From Rhodopirellula sp. SM50 (lineage in GTDB: Bacteria > Planctomycetota > Planctomycetia > Pirellulales > Pirellulaceae): DNA of 64,000 bases. Positions 9,646-18,515 of this stretch are shown one piece after another (positions within the stretch are counted from its first letter, which is position 1; every line of letters starts with the position of its first letter). Below the pieces are notes generated by a model, which saw nothing but the letters and a program-made list of their open reading frames with translations, did no database searches and had not been told where the DNA came from. The DNA is taken from assembly GCF_002289565.1 (NCBI RefSeq), contig NZ_NTFY01000081.1:1-64000 (forward strand), written 5' to 3'. The position numbers and the translations under genes were made by a program.

Positions 9646-12627
9646 TCACTTTTCCTCGACCAGCTTGGTCGGATCGATCACGACGTGTTTGACCTTTTGT
9701 CGCTTCCAGGTGTAGGTCGCGTGGACCATGCCGTCGTCGGTTTGAATGATGGCCGGATAACTGAACTCCGCGCCCTTTTCCTGTTCCAACGTTCCGACAC
9801 GTGTCCAGTGATCCCCGTCTTCGGAAATCGCCAGGTTCAACATTCCACGCCGCCCCCAACCCGTGCTTCCGCTGCCCAGGTGGTTGTAGATCAGCAAATG
9901 ACGGCCGTCGGCTAACGAAACGACTTCGATGCCCGAATTGGGATTGGGCAGATCGATGGCTTTTAGAGCCGACCAAGTGGTTCCGCCGTCGCTGGAGCGA
10001 GTGCTGACGATCACGCCTTCTTTGCTTCGGCACAAGGCTTGAAGCGTGCCGTCGGCATGTTGCAGCAGGGTCGGTTGAATCGCGTTGAATTTGGACGCGT
10101 CGTTGATCGGTCCGATTCGATTCCACGTTCCGGCGGGCTGACCACCGAGAAGATCGACTTTCTCGAAATGCACTCGCCAACCGTCGTATTCGGTCGACGA
10201 TCCACACAACAGACGCCCGTCATCGGTCAGGATCGGTTTACACCGCACCGGACCGTCGATGCCTTCGGGCAATCGGACGCGATCGCGAAAGGTTCGCCCG
10301 CGGTCATAGCTGACCATCATCTCGCCCCACCAACTCTGCGGGTCGGGGCCGACTTTAAAAAACAACAGTGTCGGGGCGTCGCCGGGCGGTTGAAACAGCA
10401 CCGGATTCCAGCACGGATGACGCAAGCCATCATGCTGAACACCGGTCGCCACTTGCGAGGGCGACGACCAGCGGCTTCCATCGTGATAGCTGGTCCAGAT
10501 CCCGACATCCTTGTGCTTCTCTTTCGTCCCACCAAACCAGGCCGCGACCAATCCACGACTGGTCTGACAAATCGTCGAAGCGTGGCATTGCTTGGTCGGC
10601 AATTTGTTATAGATGAACTCCTCGCTCACCAACCCGGGCATGCGTGGCACCTCGGCTTCATCGACGATGTCGGCGGCGATCTGTTCGTCGGAATACTCAA
10701 TGCAGTCGTCATGGGCGATGTAGTAGATCCGTCCGTTTTCCGCTCCGACCATCAAGTCGGGCTTGCCGTCGTGATCTAAGTCGCACGCCGACGGGCTGGA
10801 GGTGTGTCCGGCGACGTTACGACGGGCCAGATTGCCGATCCGCTTCAGGACAATCTTGCCGTCGACAGTGTCGCAATTTCGATACCAAATCGCGTTCTCG
10901 GAATTGACCAACACATCCAACCGTTTGTCGCCGTCCCAATCGACCACGGCGAGCTTGTAGCGCCCCGATCCGCCGCACGATTTCTCGTTCAATTGAATCG
11001 GTTGCAACTGTTCATCGACAAACACGCGTTGTGCTTCGCCGGCATCGGATCGCAGCGTCAAATAGCCTTCTTGATCCAGCATCACCAAGTCCAGTTTCTC
11101 GTCGGCATCAAAATCGATGACCAACGGTGTGGTCCGCCACTGGGTGAGCGCCGACTGGCTCTTGGTTCGCCACCAGTACCACGCCGGCGGAGCCTCCGTG
11201 GGCGTTCCCGCGGTCTCCGCTTCGACCATCACGCCGCCGTCGTTTCGCAACCACTGAAGGCGGGAAAGGATGGAGTTGTAAACGATGTCGGGATCACCAT
11301 CGTCGTCCACATCGGCAACCGAAAGCGTCGTGTAGCCCCACTTCGCTTCACAGGGTCCCTGAATTGAACCACTGGGCCCGGCCATCACGCGAAACGGCGC
11401 ACTGGTCCGCCCATCGGCCGATTGCACTTCCACCAGCGAGGGTGCCGACCACTTCGGCATCCCGTTGCTGCCGGCGCCCAGGTTTTCAAAGTACGCGATG
11501 TTACCGGCGGTATTCCCACACAAAATGTCTTCGTCGCCATCGCCGTCCCAATCGTAGGCAAAGGGTGTGGCGAGCGCACCGAACTTCAGCGTGTCGGCTT
11601 CCTGTCGGAAGTAACGAGGCGCCAAAAAGACCGGCTGACGCTCTCGCAACTTGCCGGTGTTCTCGATCAACGCCACGCGACCGTCTTCGTCACCGACGAT
11701 CAAATCCATGTCGCCGTCACCGTCCCAGTCCATGGCCGTGGGGGTGATCATCTGCAAATGCATCACCAACGGATGGCCCAGGTTGTCATTGAGCTTGACG
11801 CCGGCGGCGTAAACTGGCCCGGTGCGCGACCCAATATTTTCGAAGTACGTGAACCCGTCCAAGAACTCGCCACACAACAGATCCAAGTCCCCGTCGCCAT
11901 CAAAGTCCGCAAAATTCGGCGACGGCCAACCGTAAACATCGACGTCGCCGCCGGCCGCGGTGAGACGCTGGGGTGTCGAAGAATAACTCGGTTGCTCGTC
12001 CGACCCTTCGTTGTCGATGATGTAAACGTTTCCATGCAGCGGACCGTTTCGCCATCGCCCGGCCGCGTCATAGGCGTGGTCCCAACCGTAGTCCGTCCAG
12101 TCTCCGGTGCCGACGGCGATGTCTTGATCGCCGTCGCCATCAAAATCGACGTAACGCCACATGTTGCCACGCACACGATTGGCATGCACGTTGGACTTGG
12201 GATAGATCTTTTCAGGTTGGTCGAAATCGAACGCTCCGGTCGATGCGTCCCGCGGAAATTCGCTTCCCGGTTGCAAAATCCTCGGCTGCCCATCGACGTA
12301 ACTGACCTGCAAGTTGTGACCAGCCTTGCCGAGCCGAACGCCGGGTTTGAACACCGGCATCTTGATGCTCGGATCCTGAGTCGGATTCTCAAAGTAATAG
12401 ACGCCTCCGGACGGCTTGTCCGGACAGGCGACCAGCAAGTCGATGTCGCCGTCGCCGTCGTAATCCATCGGCATCGGCCAGGCCCAAAGCCCGACGCCGA
12501 GATCGACTTCCAATCCGGGGTGGTTGTACTCGAGCGGTTGAAGTTTCCAATCCGGGTCGGCGGCGTGTAGGGAACCGGTGACCAGGGCGAGTCCAAGTAG
12601 CAATAGAGGGTGGGTGTGGCGATTCAT
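9646..12627 (-). CDS. Secreted VCBS/FG-GAP propeller fused to BNR sialidase-like domain
   Basis: The 993-aa protein has a signal peptide (MNRHTHPLLLLGLALVTGSLHA). At least eight FG-GAP/VCBS repeats follow (about 30-640), with calcium-type DxDGDGDxD loops (DYDGDGDIDLLVA, DFDGDGDQDIAVG, DWDGDGDMDLIVG). The C-terminal BNR_2 sialidase-like domain (about 650-985) has Asp boxes SSDGGTTW, SYDRGRTF and SEDGDHW. The N-terminal FRIP-type Arg motif of true neuraminidases is replaced by KQCHASTI, so the substrate may be another acidic or neutral sugar. ATG 12627 starts the signal peptide. It is the last gene of the minus-strand cluster and probably its extracellular glycosidase. The assignment to sialic acid is inference. 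Confidence 0.85.
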   Translation of the reverse strand: MNRHTHPLLLLGLALVTGSLHAADPDWKLQPLEYNHPGLEVDLGVGLWAWPMPMDYDGDGDIDLLVACPDKPSGGVYYFENPTQDPSIKMPVFKPGVRLGKAGHNLQVSYVDGQPRILQPGSEFPRDASTGAFDFDQPEKIYPKSNVHANRVRGNMWRYVDFDGDGDQDIAVGTGDWTDYGWDHAYDAAGRWRNGPLHGNVYIIDNEGSDEQPSYSSTPQRLTAAGGDVDVYGWPSPNFADFDGDGDLDLLCGEFLDGFTYFENIGSRTGPVYAAGVKLNDNLGHPLVMHLQMITPTAMDWDGDGDMDLIVGDEDGRVALIENTGKLRERQPVFLAPRYFRQEADTLKFGALATPFAYDWDGDGDEDILCGNTAGNIAYFENLGAGSNGMPKWSAPSLVEVQSADGRTSAPFRVMAGPSGSIQGPCEAKWGYTTLSVADVDDDGDPDIVYNSILSRLQWLRNDGGVMVEAETAGTPTEAPPAWYWWRTKSQSALTQWRTTPLVIDFDADEKLDLVMLDQEGYLTLRSDAGEAQRVFVDEQLQPIQLNEKSCGGSGRYKLAVVDWDGDKRLDVLVNSENAIWYRNCDTVDGKIVLKRIGNLARRNVAGHTSSPSACDLDHDGKPDLMVGAENGRIYYIAHDDCIEYSDEQIAADIVDEAEVPRMPGLVSEEFIYNKLPTKQCHASTICQTSRGLVAAWFGGTKEKHKDVGIWTSYHDGSRWSSPSQVATGVQHDGLRHPCWNPVLFQPPGDAPTLLFFKVGPDPQSWWGEMMVSYDRGRTFRDRVRLPEGIDGPVRCKPILTDDGRLLCGSSTEYDGWRVHFEKVDLLGGQPAGTWNRIGPINDASKFNAIQPTLLQHADGTLQALCRSKEGVIVSTRSSDGGTTWSALKAIDLPNPNSGIEVVSLADGRHLLIYNHLGSGSTGWGRRGMLNLAISEDGDHWTRVGTLEQEKGAEFSYPAIIQTDDGMVHATYTWKRQKVKHVVIDPTKLVEEK

Positions 12628-12639
12628 GGTTTTGTCGTG

Positions 12640-12792
12640 GGGAGAGTGGCAGAACGATGGAAGGCGGGAGGATGGGAGGGAGGTGGGCAAAACGATGGGG
12701 GCAGGACGATGGAAACGATCGGTGGGAAGGCAGAATGATACGGGGCAGAATGATGGGGTGGGGAATGATTGTCGCCCCGTATCATTCTGCCT
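12640..12792. repeat. 14-bp degenerate tandem repeat (GGGGCARAAYGATG) ending in a 19-bp hairpin
   Basis: The spacer between sulfatase 2 and the sialidase-like gene is purine-rich and made of repeated CARAAYGATGG units. It ends in an inverted repeat, 12728-12746 and 12774-12792, with perfect arms. The right arm covers the last codons and the TGA stop (12782-12784) of sulfatase 2. The same 14-bp unit in reverse complement recurs at 17491-17548. Confidence 0.75.
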
Positions 12793-14275
12793 CTTTGCTT
12801 CCGCGCGGTGTCGCCATTCGGGCGTTCATGGATTTCAGTTTCGTTTTCAACTCACGGCGTAACGTTTCCGCGATCTCGGGAGCCGATTCGGAAAGATCGT
12901 GTTGTTCGCCGGGGTCGGATTTTAAATTGTAAAGCTCGATGCGATCGTCTTCGGCGAACCACAGCAGTTTGTGATGATCGCGGCGGAGTGCGGACTGGGG
13001 CCGGGTTTGACTGACACGAAAATCATCGATGCCGATCGACTGTTTCGCATCCTTGTACCCGCGTTCGGGATGGTAGTAGGGAAAGTGCCAGATCAGGCTA
13101 CGATCGGTCCCCTGTGATGTCCCTTGCAACACGCCCCGAATCGATTCACCGTCAACGCTGTCGACGGTGCCACCGGCGACGTCCACAAACGTCGGCAACA
13201 AGTCATAGCCGATCACTGGCGCCTCTGACTCACTCGCCGCGCGAATCTCGCCCGGCCACTTGGCGATCATCGGCACGCGAATCCCGCCCTCGTAGAGGTT
13301 CCATTTCGAACCCCGCAGCGGTGCGTTAGAAACGTATTCGGGATGACCACCGTTATCCGACGTGAACACGACCAATGTTTGATCCGCTTGCCCCGAGGCG
13401 TCCAGGGCGTCGAGCATTTGACCGACGTGATGATCCAGTGTCTGCAGGAACGCGGCGTAGGTGACGCGTCGGTCACGATTGGGGATACCTTGTGGGATGA
13501 CTCGATCGAATCGGTCGACCAGCCACTTACAAGGCGTTTTGACGGGTGTGTGCACATAAAACGACGATGCCATCGCGAAAAACGGTCGGTCGCGTTTCTC
13601 GACCAGATAATCGCAGACTCGGTCGACCATCGAATCCGGGGCGTACTCGCCTTGGCGCCCAATGCTCGCCACGGGCGACCGCTTCCAAGAATACGGGTGC
13701 GCGCCAAAGTCCTCGACGGCAAGTTCAAATCCCTGTGCCGCCGGACCGTGCGTCGGACTCCAGCCGAGGTATCCGCCATGATGCTGATTGAGGTGCCATT
13801 TCCCAAAGAACGCGGTTTGGTAACCGAGTTCGTTCAAATGCTCGGCGATCGAGGTTTCCTCCAGCGGCAGATTCAAGGTCAACGGCGGCGCTTGCAACAT
13901 CGTCGTCCCCTCGATCTTCTGAAACCCCGGTTGGTCCTTCGTGACGAATTCAAAACCCAGCCGAGCCGTCGTCTTGCCCGTCAACAGACTCGCTCGCGAT
14001 GCGCTGCAAATCGGCGCCGACGCGTAGCCATGGGTCAACCGCATGCCTTGGCCGGCCAATCGATCGATGTTGGGCGTCTGGTGCCAGGGGTGCCCATAGC
14101 ATCCCAGGTCGGCCCATGCCAGATCGTCCGCCAGGATGAACAGAATGTTGGGTCGGCCCGCTCGGTCGGGCCGATCGGTTGCTTGGGCAAAACAACGCGT
14201 CGATCCCATCATCACCACAAACAGGGCCGCCGTCCAAAGCGGTCCCACCGGAATCTTCCAAATCGATCGCTTCAC
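12782..14275 (-). CDS. Sulfatase 2 (arylsulfatase family)
   Basis: This is a 497-aa exported type I sulfatase. The metal-site motif is RPNILFILADDLAWADLGCYG, the formylglycine motif C-S-A-S-R is at 90-94 followed by ASLLTGK, and FGKWHLNQHHGGY and FTSDNGGHPEY follow. A hydrophobic signal (VGPLWTAALFVVMMGSTRCFA) precedes the domain. The reading frame is open further upstream, but the best start is a GTG at 14275. It overlaps the TGA of the upstream transporter (GTGA), indicating translational coupling. The last codons and stop lie in a repeat hairpin. It probably desulfates the substrate of the operon. Confidence 0.92.
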   Translation of the reverse strand: MKRSIWKIPVGPLWTAALFVVMMGSTRCFAQATDRPDRAGRPNILFILADDLAWADLGCYGHPWHQTPNIDRLAGQGMRLTHGYASAPICSASRASLLTGKTTARLGFEFVTKDQPGFQKIEGTTMLQAPPLTLNLPLEETSIAEHLNELGYQTAFFGKWHLNQHHGGYLGWSPTHGPAAQGFELAVEDFGAHPYSWKRSPVASIGRQGEYAPDSMVDRVCDYLVEKRDRPFFAMASSFYVHTPVKTPCKWLVDRFDRVIPQGIPNRDRRVTYAAFLQTLDHHVGQMLDALDASGQADQTLVVFTSDNGGHPEYVSNAPLRGSKWNLYEGGIRVPMIAKWPGEIRAASESEAPVIGYDLLPTFVDVAGGTVDSVDGESIRGVLQGTSQGTDRSLIWHFPYYHPERGYKDAKQSIGIDDFRVSQTRPQSALRRDHHKLLWFAEDDRIELYNLKSDPGEQHDLSESAPEIAETLRRELKTKLKSMNARMATPRGSKEAE

Positions 14276-15867
14276 TGCACCGCTCTCCCACGAGAAACAA
14301 CCAAACCGAGCGTCACCATCACTGCCGGGCCGAACACGATGACCAGAAACGGGTGGAATGGACTGGCAATCGACTCCAAGGACGACGGCCAATAGGCAGT
14401 TTTGGAAAACGTCATCCAAGCGATCAAGACGACGCCGGCGGTGAGAATCAGAATCGCCGGACGTTCCCGCAGTCTCGGCGAGGTGGTTCCCAACAAAAAC
14501 AGTCCGATGATCGCCGCTCCGAGCACTCCCGACAGCGTCCACCAGATATCCAAGACGCTATTGGTCAAACGCACCAGAATCAACGCCACGATCGTCCCGA
14601 GTGTCCCCCAGACCAACGTCGCCGATCGCAACACGAGCATGCTGGCCTGGTCACTGGAATCGGGCCGCAACAACCGTTTGTAAAAGTCGCTCATTACCAA
14701 TGTTGCCGAAGAATTGAGCCCGGTCGACACGGTGCTCATCGCCGCGGCGAACACGGCCGCGATCAGCAACCCGCGCGCTCCCACCGGCAAATTCGCCGCG
14801 ATGAAATGGGGAAAGACGCGATCGCCCAGGTCGGTTTGCGACAACCCGTCGGCCGTGGTTTGCAATTGATCTTGATAATCAGCGGATTCCGGATCGACAC
14901 CCGCCTGCATCAGCTTTTGACTCGCCACGATGTTTCGCACCGCGTCCATGTCTTCGGGATGATTTTGATAGTGGGCGTACAATGCCGTTCCGATAAACAG
15001 GAACAGCGCGCTAACGGGAACGTACAGCAGCGCCCCCAACCAAATGCTTTTGGCCGCTTCACGATCGCTGCTGGAGGCGATGTAACGTTGGACGTAACTC
15101 TGGTCGATGCCAAAGTTCTTGAGGTTTTCGAACAGCCCGTAGGCCAACACAATCCACAGGGTCGGGGTGGCCCACAGAGTCAACGATCGGCTGCCCAGCG
15201 AAAACTTGCCTTCGGCCGCTGCGACGTCAAACACTTGTCCTGGACCATCGGGCATGCCCATCAACAAGATCACCAACGCCAGCAAGGCACCACCGAGCAA
15301 CACGAAGGCCTGGATCGCATCGGCCCAGATGACCGCCGTGATGCCGCCGATAAAGGAATACGCCGTCACGATCACGCCGGTCACCAAGATCAGCGTGCGA
15401 ATGTCCCAGCCGAATAGGATCGCCATCGGCAAGGCCATCAAGTACATCACCACACCGATGCGGGCGACCTGAAACAACAGGTAAAACGCACTGGCAAACA
15501 AACGGGCCCACAACCCGAACCGGTGTTCCAACAAGGAATACGCGCTGACTTCACCAGACGCCCGGTACATCGGCAAAAAGTACCGCACCGCAATCCAAGC
15601 GGCCGGGGGCAGGGCGAGTGAAAAGGCAAACGCATTCCAATTGTCCACGAACGCCTTTCCGGGCAACGCCAGGTAGCTGATGCTGCTCAGATAAGTCGCA
15701 AAGATCGACATGCCGCACAGCCATCCCGGCAACGACCGCCCGCCCGCGGTGAAGTCGTCGGCCGATTTGTTGCGCCGCCAAAACACCAAACCGATCGCCA
15801 GAATGCCGACGAAGTAAACGATGAGCACGAACCAGTCGATGCCCGTAAAGAAGGTCGCTGCGATCAT
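14272..15867 (-). CDS. Sodium:solute symporter (SSS family)
   Basis: This is a polytopic inner-membrane protein of about 531 aa with 13 or so hydrophobic helices (FVLIVYFVGILAIGLVFW; LILVTGVIVTAYSFIGGITAV; GLLIAAVFAAAMSTVSTGLNS). SSS signatures include DFTAGGRSLPGW and SIFATYLSSISYLALPGKAF. It should import a small organic acid or sugar with Na+. SSS proteins include sialic acid transporters, but specificity cannot be read here. ATG 15867 overlaps the upstream sulfatase stop (TGATG); a GTG at 15870 is the alternative. The 3' end overlaps sulfatase 2 by four bases. Confidence 0.92.
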   Translation of the reverse strand: MIAATFFTGIDWFVLIVYFVGILAIGLVFWRRNKSADDFTAGGRSLPGWLCGMSIFATYLSSISYLALPGKAFVDNWNAFAFSLALPPAAWIAVRYFLPMYRASGEVSAYSLLEHRFGLWARLFASAFYLLFQVARIGVVMYLMALPMAILFGWDIRTLILVTGVIVTAYSFIGGITAVIWADAIQAFVLLGGALLALVILLMGMPDGPGQVFDVAAAEGKFSLGSRSLTLWATPTLWIVLAYGLFENLKNFGIDQSYVQRYIASSSDREAAKSIWLGALLYVPVSALFLFIGTALYAHYQNHPEDMDAVRNIVASQKLMQAGVDPESADYQDQLQTTADGLSQTDLGDRVFPHFIAANLPVGARGLLIAAVFAAAMSTVSTGLNSSATLVMSDFYKRLLRPDSSDQASMLVLRSATLVWGTLGTIVALILVRLTNSVLDIWWTLSGVLGAAIIGLFLLGTTSPRLRERPAILILTAGVVLIAWMTFSKTAYWPSSLESIASPFHPFLVIVFGPAVMVTLGLVVSRGRAVQ

Positions 15868-17312
15868 CACTGTCCTTTCGGCTCCCCCGCCATTGAATTC
15901 AAGACCGCTCGCAACTGAGAAAGATGTTGCTGGTAGTCGCTGTCGTCGGCACGGTTGACCGATTCGGATGGATCCACGTCGTGATCATACAGCTCCACTC
16001 CGATCCGTTCACCGCCGGCCGGTGATCCGTTTTCGCTGGAACGCCATTCGGTGTATCGAAAACGCGGAGTCCGGATACTGTGGCCCATCGCTTTCATCGA
16101 ATTGCCGTAGTAAGACGGACGGGGATGCTGAGTCAGTGCGGCCGGCTTGACCTGCACGGCGTCACCATCGATCAACGGCCGAAGGCTGACACCCTCGGTT
16201 CCGCTCGGTTCGTGCAGACCGCAGAGGTCGGTAATCGTTGGGTAGAGGTCCAGCAATTCCACGATCGCATCGGTCTGCTTCACCGCCACACCCTTCGGCG
16301 GCGCGATGATCAGAGGCACGCGTGCGTCGAGTTCAAAATTGGACGTCTTGCACCACAGCGTGTGATCGCCAAGCTGGAACCCGTGGTCGGACCAGAACAC
16401 GACCAGTGTTCGCTCGGTCAAACCCAAATGATCCAATTCGGCGAGCAGCCGACCAACTTGTGCGTCCATGTAGCTGATCGCGGCAAGGTAACCGTGACGC
16501 AGCTCTTGCTCGTCGTCCTTGCTTAACGTCGCCGGTTTGCTTTTGCCCAACAGTTCCTGACTGTTGTGCCAGGCGATACGCGGCGTCCCGGCCGGCCATT
16601 GCGGGCACTCCGGCTCAGCAATCTCTTCACGATCGTACAGGTCCCAATACTTCTTGGGCGCATTGAACGGCAAATGGGGCTTCCAAAATCCGACCGCCAA
16701 AAAGAACGGCTGTTTCGACGTCGCGCGTTTCCGCAGCGCATCGAGCGCCAGCGTGGTGATCCGGCCATCGAAATAGGCGTCATCGGGCACGTCACGGCAT
16801 TCGCACCGAATCGCGTCGGCGAAATCGCGTGGAAGCTCGCCTTCCACTTGAGGCACATCGTGTCGGTGGGAATCAAAATGCATCACCGCCGGCACGCTCC
16901 AAGATTCCGGATCGCCGTGAATCTCTGTCGCCCAGTTGTGAAAGATCTTGCCGATGTTTTGGGCGAAATAGCCATTCTGTTTGAAATACTGCGGCAGCGT
17001 CACGACGTCGGGAATCGCGTCGCGAAAATGCTTGGTCAAGTTGTACTGGGCCAGGGTGTTCGGCCGCCGACCGGTGAGCAGACTGCTGCGGGAGGGATTG
17101 CAGAGTGCTTGAGCGCAATACGCCCGATCGAATCGAGTGCCCCGCGCGGCCAAACGATCCAGATGCGGCGTCTCGACCAACGGGTGACCATAGCAACCCA
17201 AATCACAGCGCAAATCATCCGCCGCAATGAACAGCACGTTGGGACGATCAACCGCCGCAGCCTGCGACGTGATCGCCAACGTCAACCAAAAGATCAAAAT
17301 TGTTCGAATCAT
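15867..17312 (-). CDS. Sulfatase 3 (iduronate-2-sulfatase-like)
   Basis: The 481-aa exported sulfatase has a signal peptide (MIRTILIFWLTLAITSQAAA). It then shows RPNVLFIAADDLRCDLGCYG and the formylglycine motif C-N-P-S-R at 71-75 (SSLLTGRRPNT). The IDS-type features KPHLPFNAPKKYWDLYD and FWSDHGFQLGDH suggest the iduronate-2-sulfatase-like branch. Substrate is unknown; uronate sulfates are typical for that branch. It is translationally coupled to the SSS gene downstream. Its leader contains a striking heptanucleotide repeat array immediately upstream of the ATG (17321-17484). Confidence 0.92.
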   Translation of the reverse strand: MIRTILIFWLTLAITSQAAAVDRPNVLFIAADDLRCDLGCYGHPLVETPHLDRLAARGTRFDRAYCAQALCNPSRSSLLTGRRPNTLAQYNLTKHFRDAIPDVVTLPQYFKQNGYFAQNIGKIFHNWATEIHGDPESWSVPAVMHFDSHRHDVPQVEGELPRDFADAIRCECRDVPDDAYFDGRITTLALDALRKRATSKQPFFLAVGFWKPHLPFNAPKKYWDLYDREEIAEPECPQWPAGTPRIAWHNSQELLGKSKPATLSKDDEQELRHGYLAAISYMDAQVGRLLAELDHLGLTERTLVVFWSDHGFQLGDHTLWCKTSNFELDARVPLIIAPPKGVAVKQTDAIVELLDLYPTITDLCGLHEPSGTEGVSLRPLIDGDAVQVKPAALTQHPRPSYYGNSMKAMGHSIRTPRFRYTEWRSSENGSPAGGERIGVELYDHDVDPSESVNRADDSDYQQHLSQLRAVLNSMAGEPKGQ

Positions 17313-17320
17313 TGGGGAAG

Positions 17321-17414
17321 GGGTTTTGGGTTTTGGGTTTTGGGTTTTGGGTTTTGGGTTTTGGGTTTTGGGTTTTGGGTTTTGGGTTTTGGGTTTTGGG
17401 TTTTGGGTTTTGGG
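17321..17414 (+). repeat. (GGGTTTT)13 heptanucleotide tandem repeat, potential G-quadruplex
   Basis: Thirteen exact GGGTTTT units plus a terminal GGG occur on the plus strand, starting 9 bp upstream of the sulfatase 3 ATG. Runs of G3 with T4 loops meet the standard intramolecular G-quadruplex pattern. In the minus-strand transcript the leader would read CCCAAAA repeats. The apparent plus-strand ORFs (FWVLGFG repeats) are translation artefacts of the array. Confidence 0.97.
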
Positions 17415-17484
17415 TACTCAGTACTCAGTACTCAGTACTCAGTACTCAGTACTCAGTACTCAGTACTCAATTTCAGATTTCAGA
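17415..17484 (+). repeat. (TACTCAG)7 plus (TTTCAGA)2 heptanucleotide arrays
   Basis: Seven exact TACTCAG units and one TACTCAA follow directly on the GGGTTTT array, then two TTTCAGA units. All three arrays share a 7-bp period, so the region is a mosaic of unrelated heptads in tandem. Confidence 0.95.
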
Positions 17485-17490
17485 TTTCCC

Positions 17491-17548
17491 ATCGTTTTGC
17501 CCCCATCGTTTTGCCCCCATCGTTTTGCCACCCATCGTTTTGCCACCC
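17491..17548 (+). repeat. 14/15-bp tandem repeat ATCGTTTTGCC(A)CCC
   Basis: Two 14-bp units ATCGTTTTGCCCCC and two 15-bp units ATCGTTTTGCCACCC run up to the stop codon of the aldolase gene (TGA at 17552-17550). The reverse-complement unit recurs at 12640-12792 in the same operon. Confidence 0.95.
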
Positions 17549-17549
17549 A

Positions 17550-18515
17550 TCATCCCGTCTTCCCCAACACCCCGATCTCTCTCAGCACTGCCGCGACTTG
17601 TTCGCGTTGTGGGTCGAGGAACCGGTTGAAGGGATCGGCGGGCAGGTCTTCGCAGATGCCGATCAGCGAGAGTGCGGACTTGGTCGCTTTGATGTGTCGC
17701 GAAGCATACTTGCCGATCTCGTAGATCTCTTGGAACTTCAAGATCGTTGCCAAGGCGGCATCGGCTGCGGCGGCGTCACCGGCGACGAGGGCCTTGTAGC
17801 AATCGACAAAGACGCTGGGCAGGACATTGGCGCCTCCGTTGACACCGCCATCGCCTCCCAACGCGATCGCCTGGGGCAACAGGGCTTCCGGGCCGATCAA
17901 GACCTGCCAATCCGTGCGAATTGATTTCAATTGACACAGCTTTTCGAAATACTCCAGGTCCCCGCTGCTGTCCTTGACGCCGATGATCGAGGGGATCTGC
18001 GACAGTCGTTTCAGCGTTTCGATTTCAAACCAGACCTTCGTCAGCCCCGGCATGTTGTAGAGCATCAACGGCAGTGGAATTTTCGGCGTGATACTCTGCA
18101 CGTAGCGTGTCAGTTCGGTTTGACCGGCGGGAAAATAATAAGGCGTCGTCAGCACCGCGGCGTCGGCACCGCATTGGGCGGCATACTCGGCCAGGGTCAC
18201 CGTTTCCACGTAGGCGGTATCGGTCACTCCGACCAGTACCGGCACGCGTCCGCCGACGATGCGAACTGATTCGGCGATCATCTCGCGGCGCAACCGGTAA
18301 CTTAAACTCGGAGCCTCCCCGGTGGTCCCCAAGATGAACACCCCCGCCACGCCGCCGTCGATCACGTGGTCCAACAAACGCTGCAACCCATCGCCGTCCA
18401 ACTCGTCACGTGCCGCCAGCGGTGTGACCAACGGTGGCACGATCCCCTGCAGCGAAATCGGGCTGGAGTCTGGAACCGATTGTCCATTTGCATGATCTGT
18501 CACGACACTTCCCAT
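17550..18515 (-). CDS. Dihydrodipicolinate synthase / N-acetylneuraminate lyase family aldolase
   Basis: The 321-aa class I aldolase has a TIM barrel with GTTGEAPSL at 63-71, the proton-relay Tyr in LMLYNMP (Y153) and the Schiff-base Lys in IGVKDSSGD (K181). The family condenses or cleaves pyruvate with aldehydes; members include DapA, NanA and 2-keto-3-deoxy-sugar aldolases. The position behind a GntR regulator and beside sulfatases, an SSS transporter and a sialidase-like enzyme favours a catabolic lyase over lysine synthesis, but this is inference. The start overlaps the regulator 3' end by 16 bp. The stop abuts a 15-bp repeat array. Confidence 0.88.
   Translation of the reverse strand: MGSVVTDHANGQSVPDSSPISLQGIVPPLVTPLAARDELDGDGLQRLLDHVIDGGVAGVFILGTTGEAPSLSYRLRREMIAESVRIVGGRVPVLVGVTDTAYVETVTLAEYAAQCGADAAVLTTPYYFPAGQTELTRYVQSITPKIPLPLMLYNMPGLTKVWFEIETLKRLSQIPSIIGVKDSSGDLEYFEKLCQLKSIRTDWQVLIGPEALLPQAIALGGDGGVNGGANVLPSVFVDCYKALVAGDAAAADAALATILKFQEIYEIGKYASRHIKATKSALSLIGICEDLPADPFNRFLDPQREQVAAVLREIGVLGKTG

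Noticed and set aside
14276-14542. Extended N-terminus of sulfatase 2
   Set aside because: The upstream part is antisense-like overlap of the SSS gene in another frame; the GTG at 14275 begins a signal peptide and overlaps the stop.
17321-17414. Telomere-like repeat suggesting a replicon end
   Set aside because: The array lies inside an operon with genes on both sides, and other heptads adjoin it, so it is an internal tandem repeat.
16566-17924. Long plus-strand ORFs rich in FWVLGFG repeats
   Set aside because: They are translation products of the (GGGTTTT)n array, antisense to sulfatase 3 and the aldolase, with no start context or homology.
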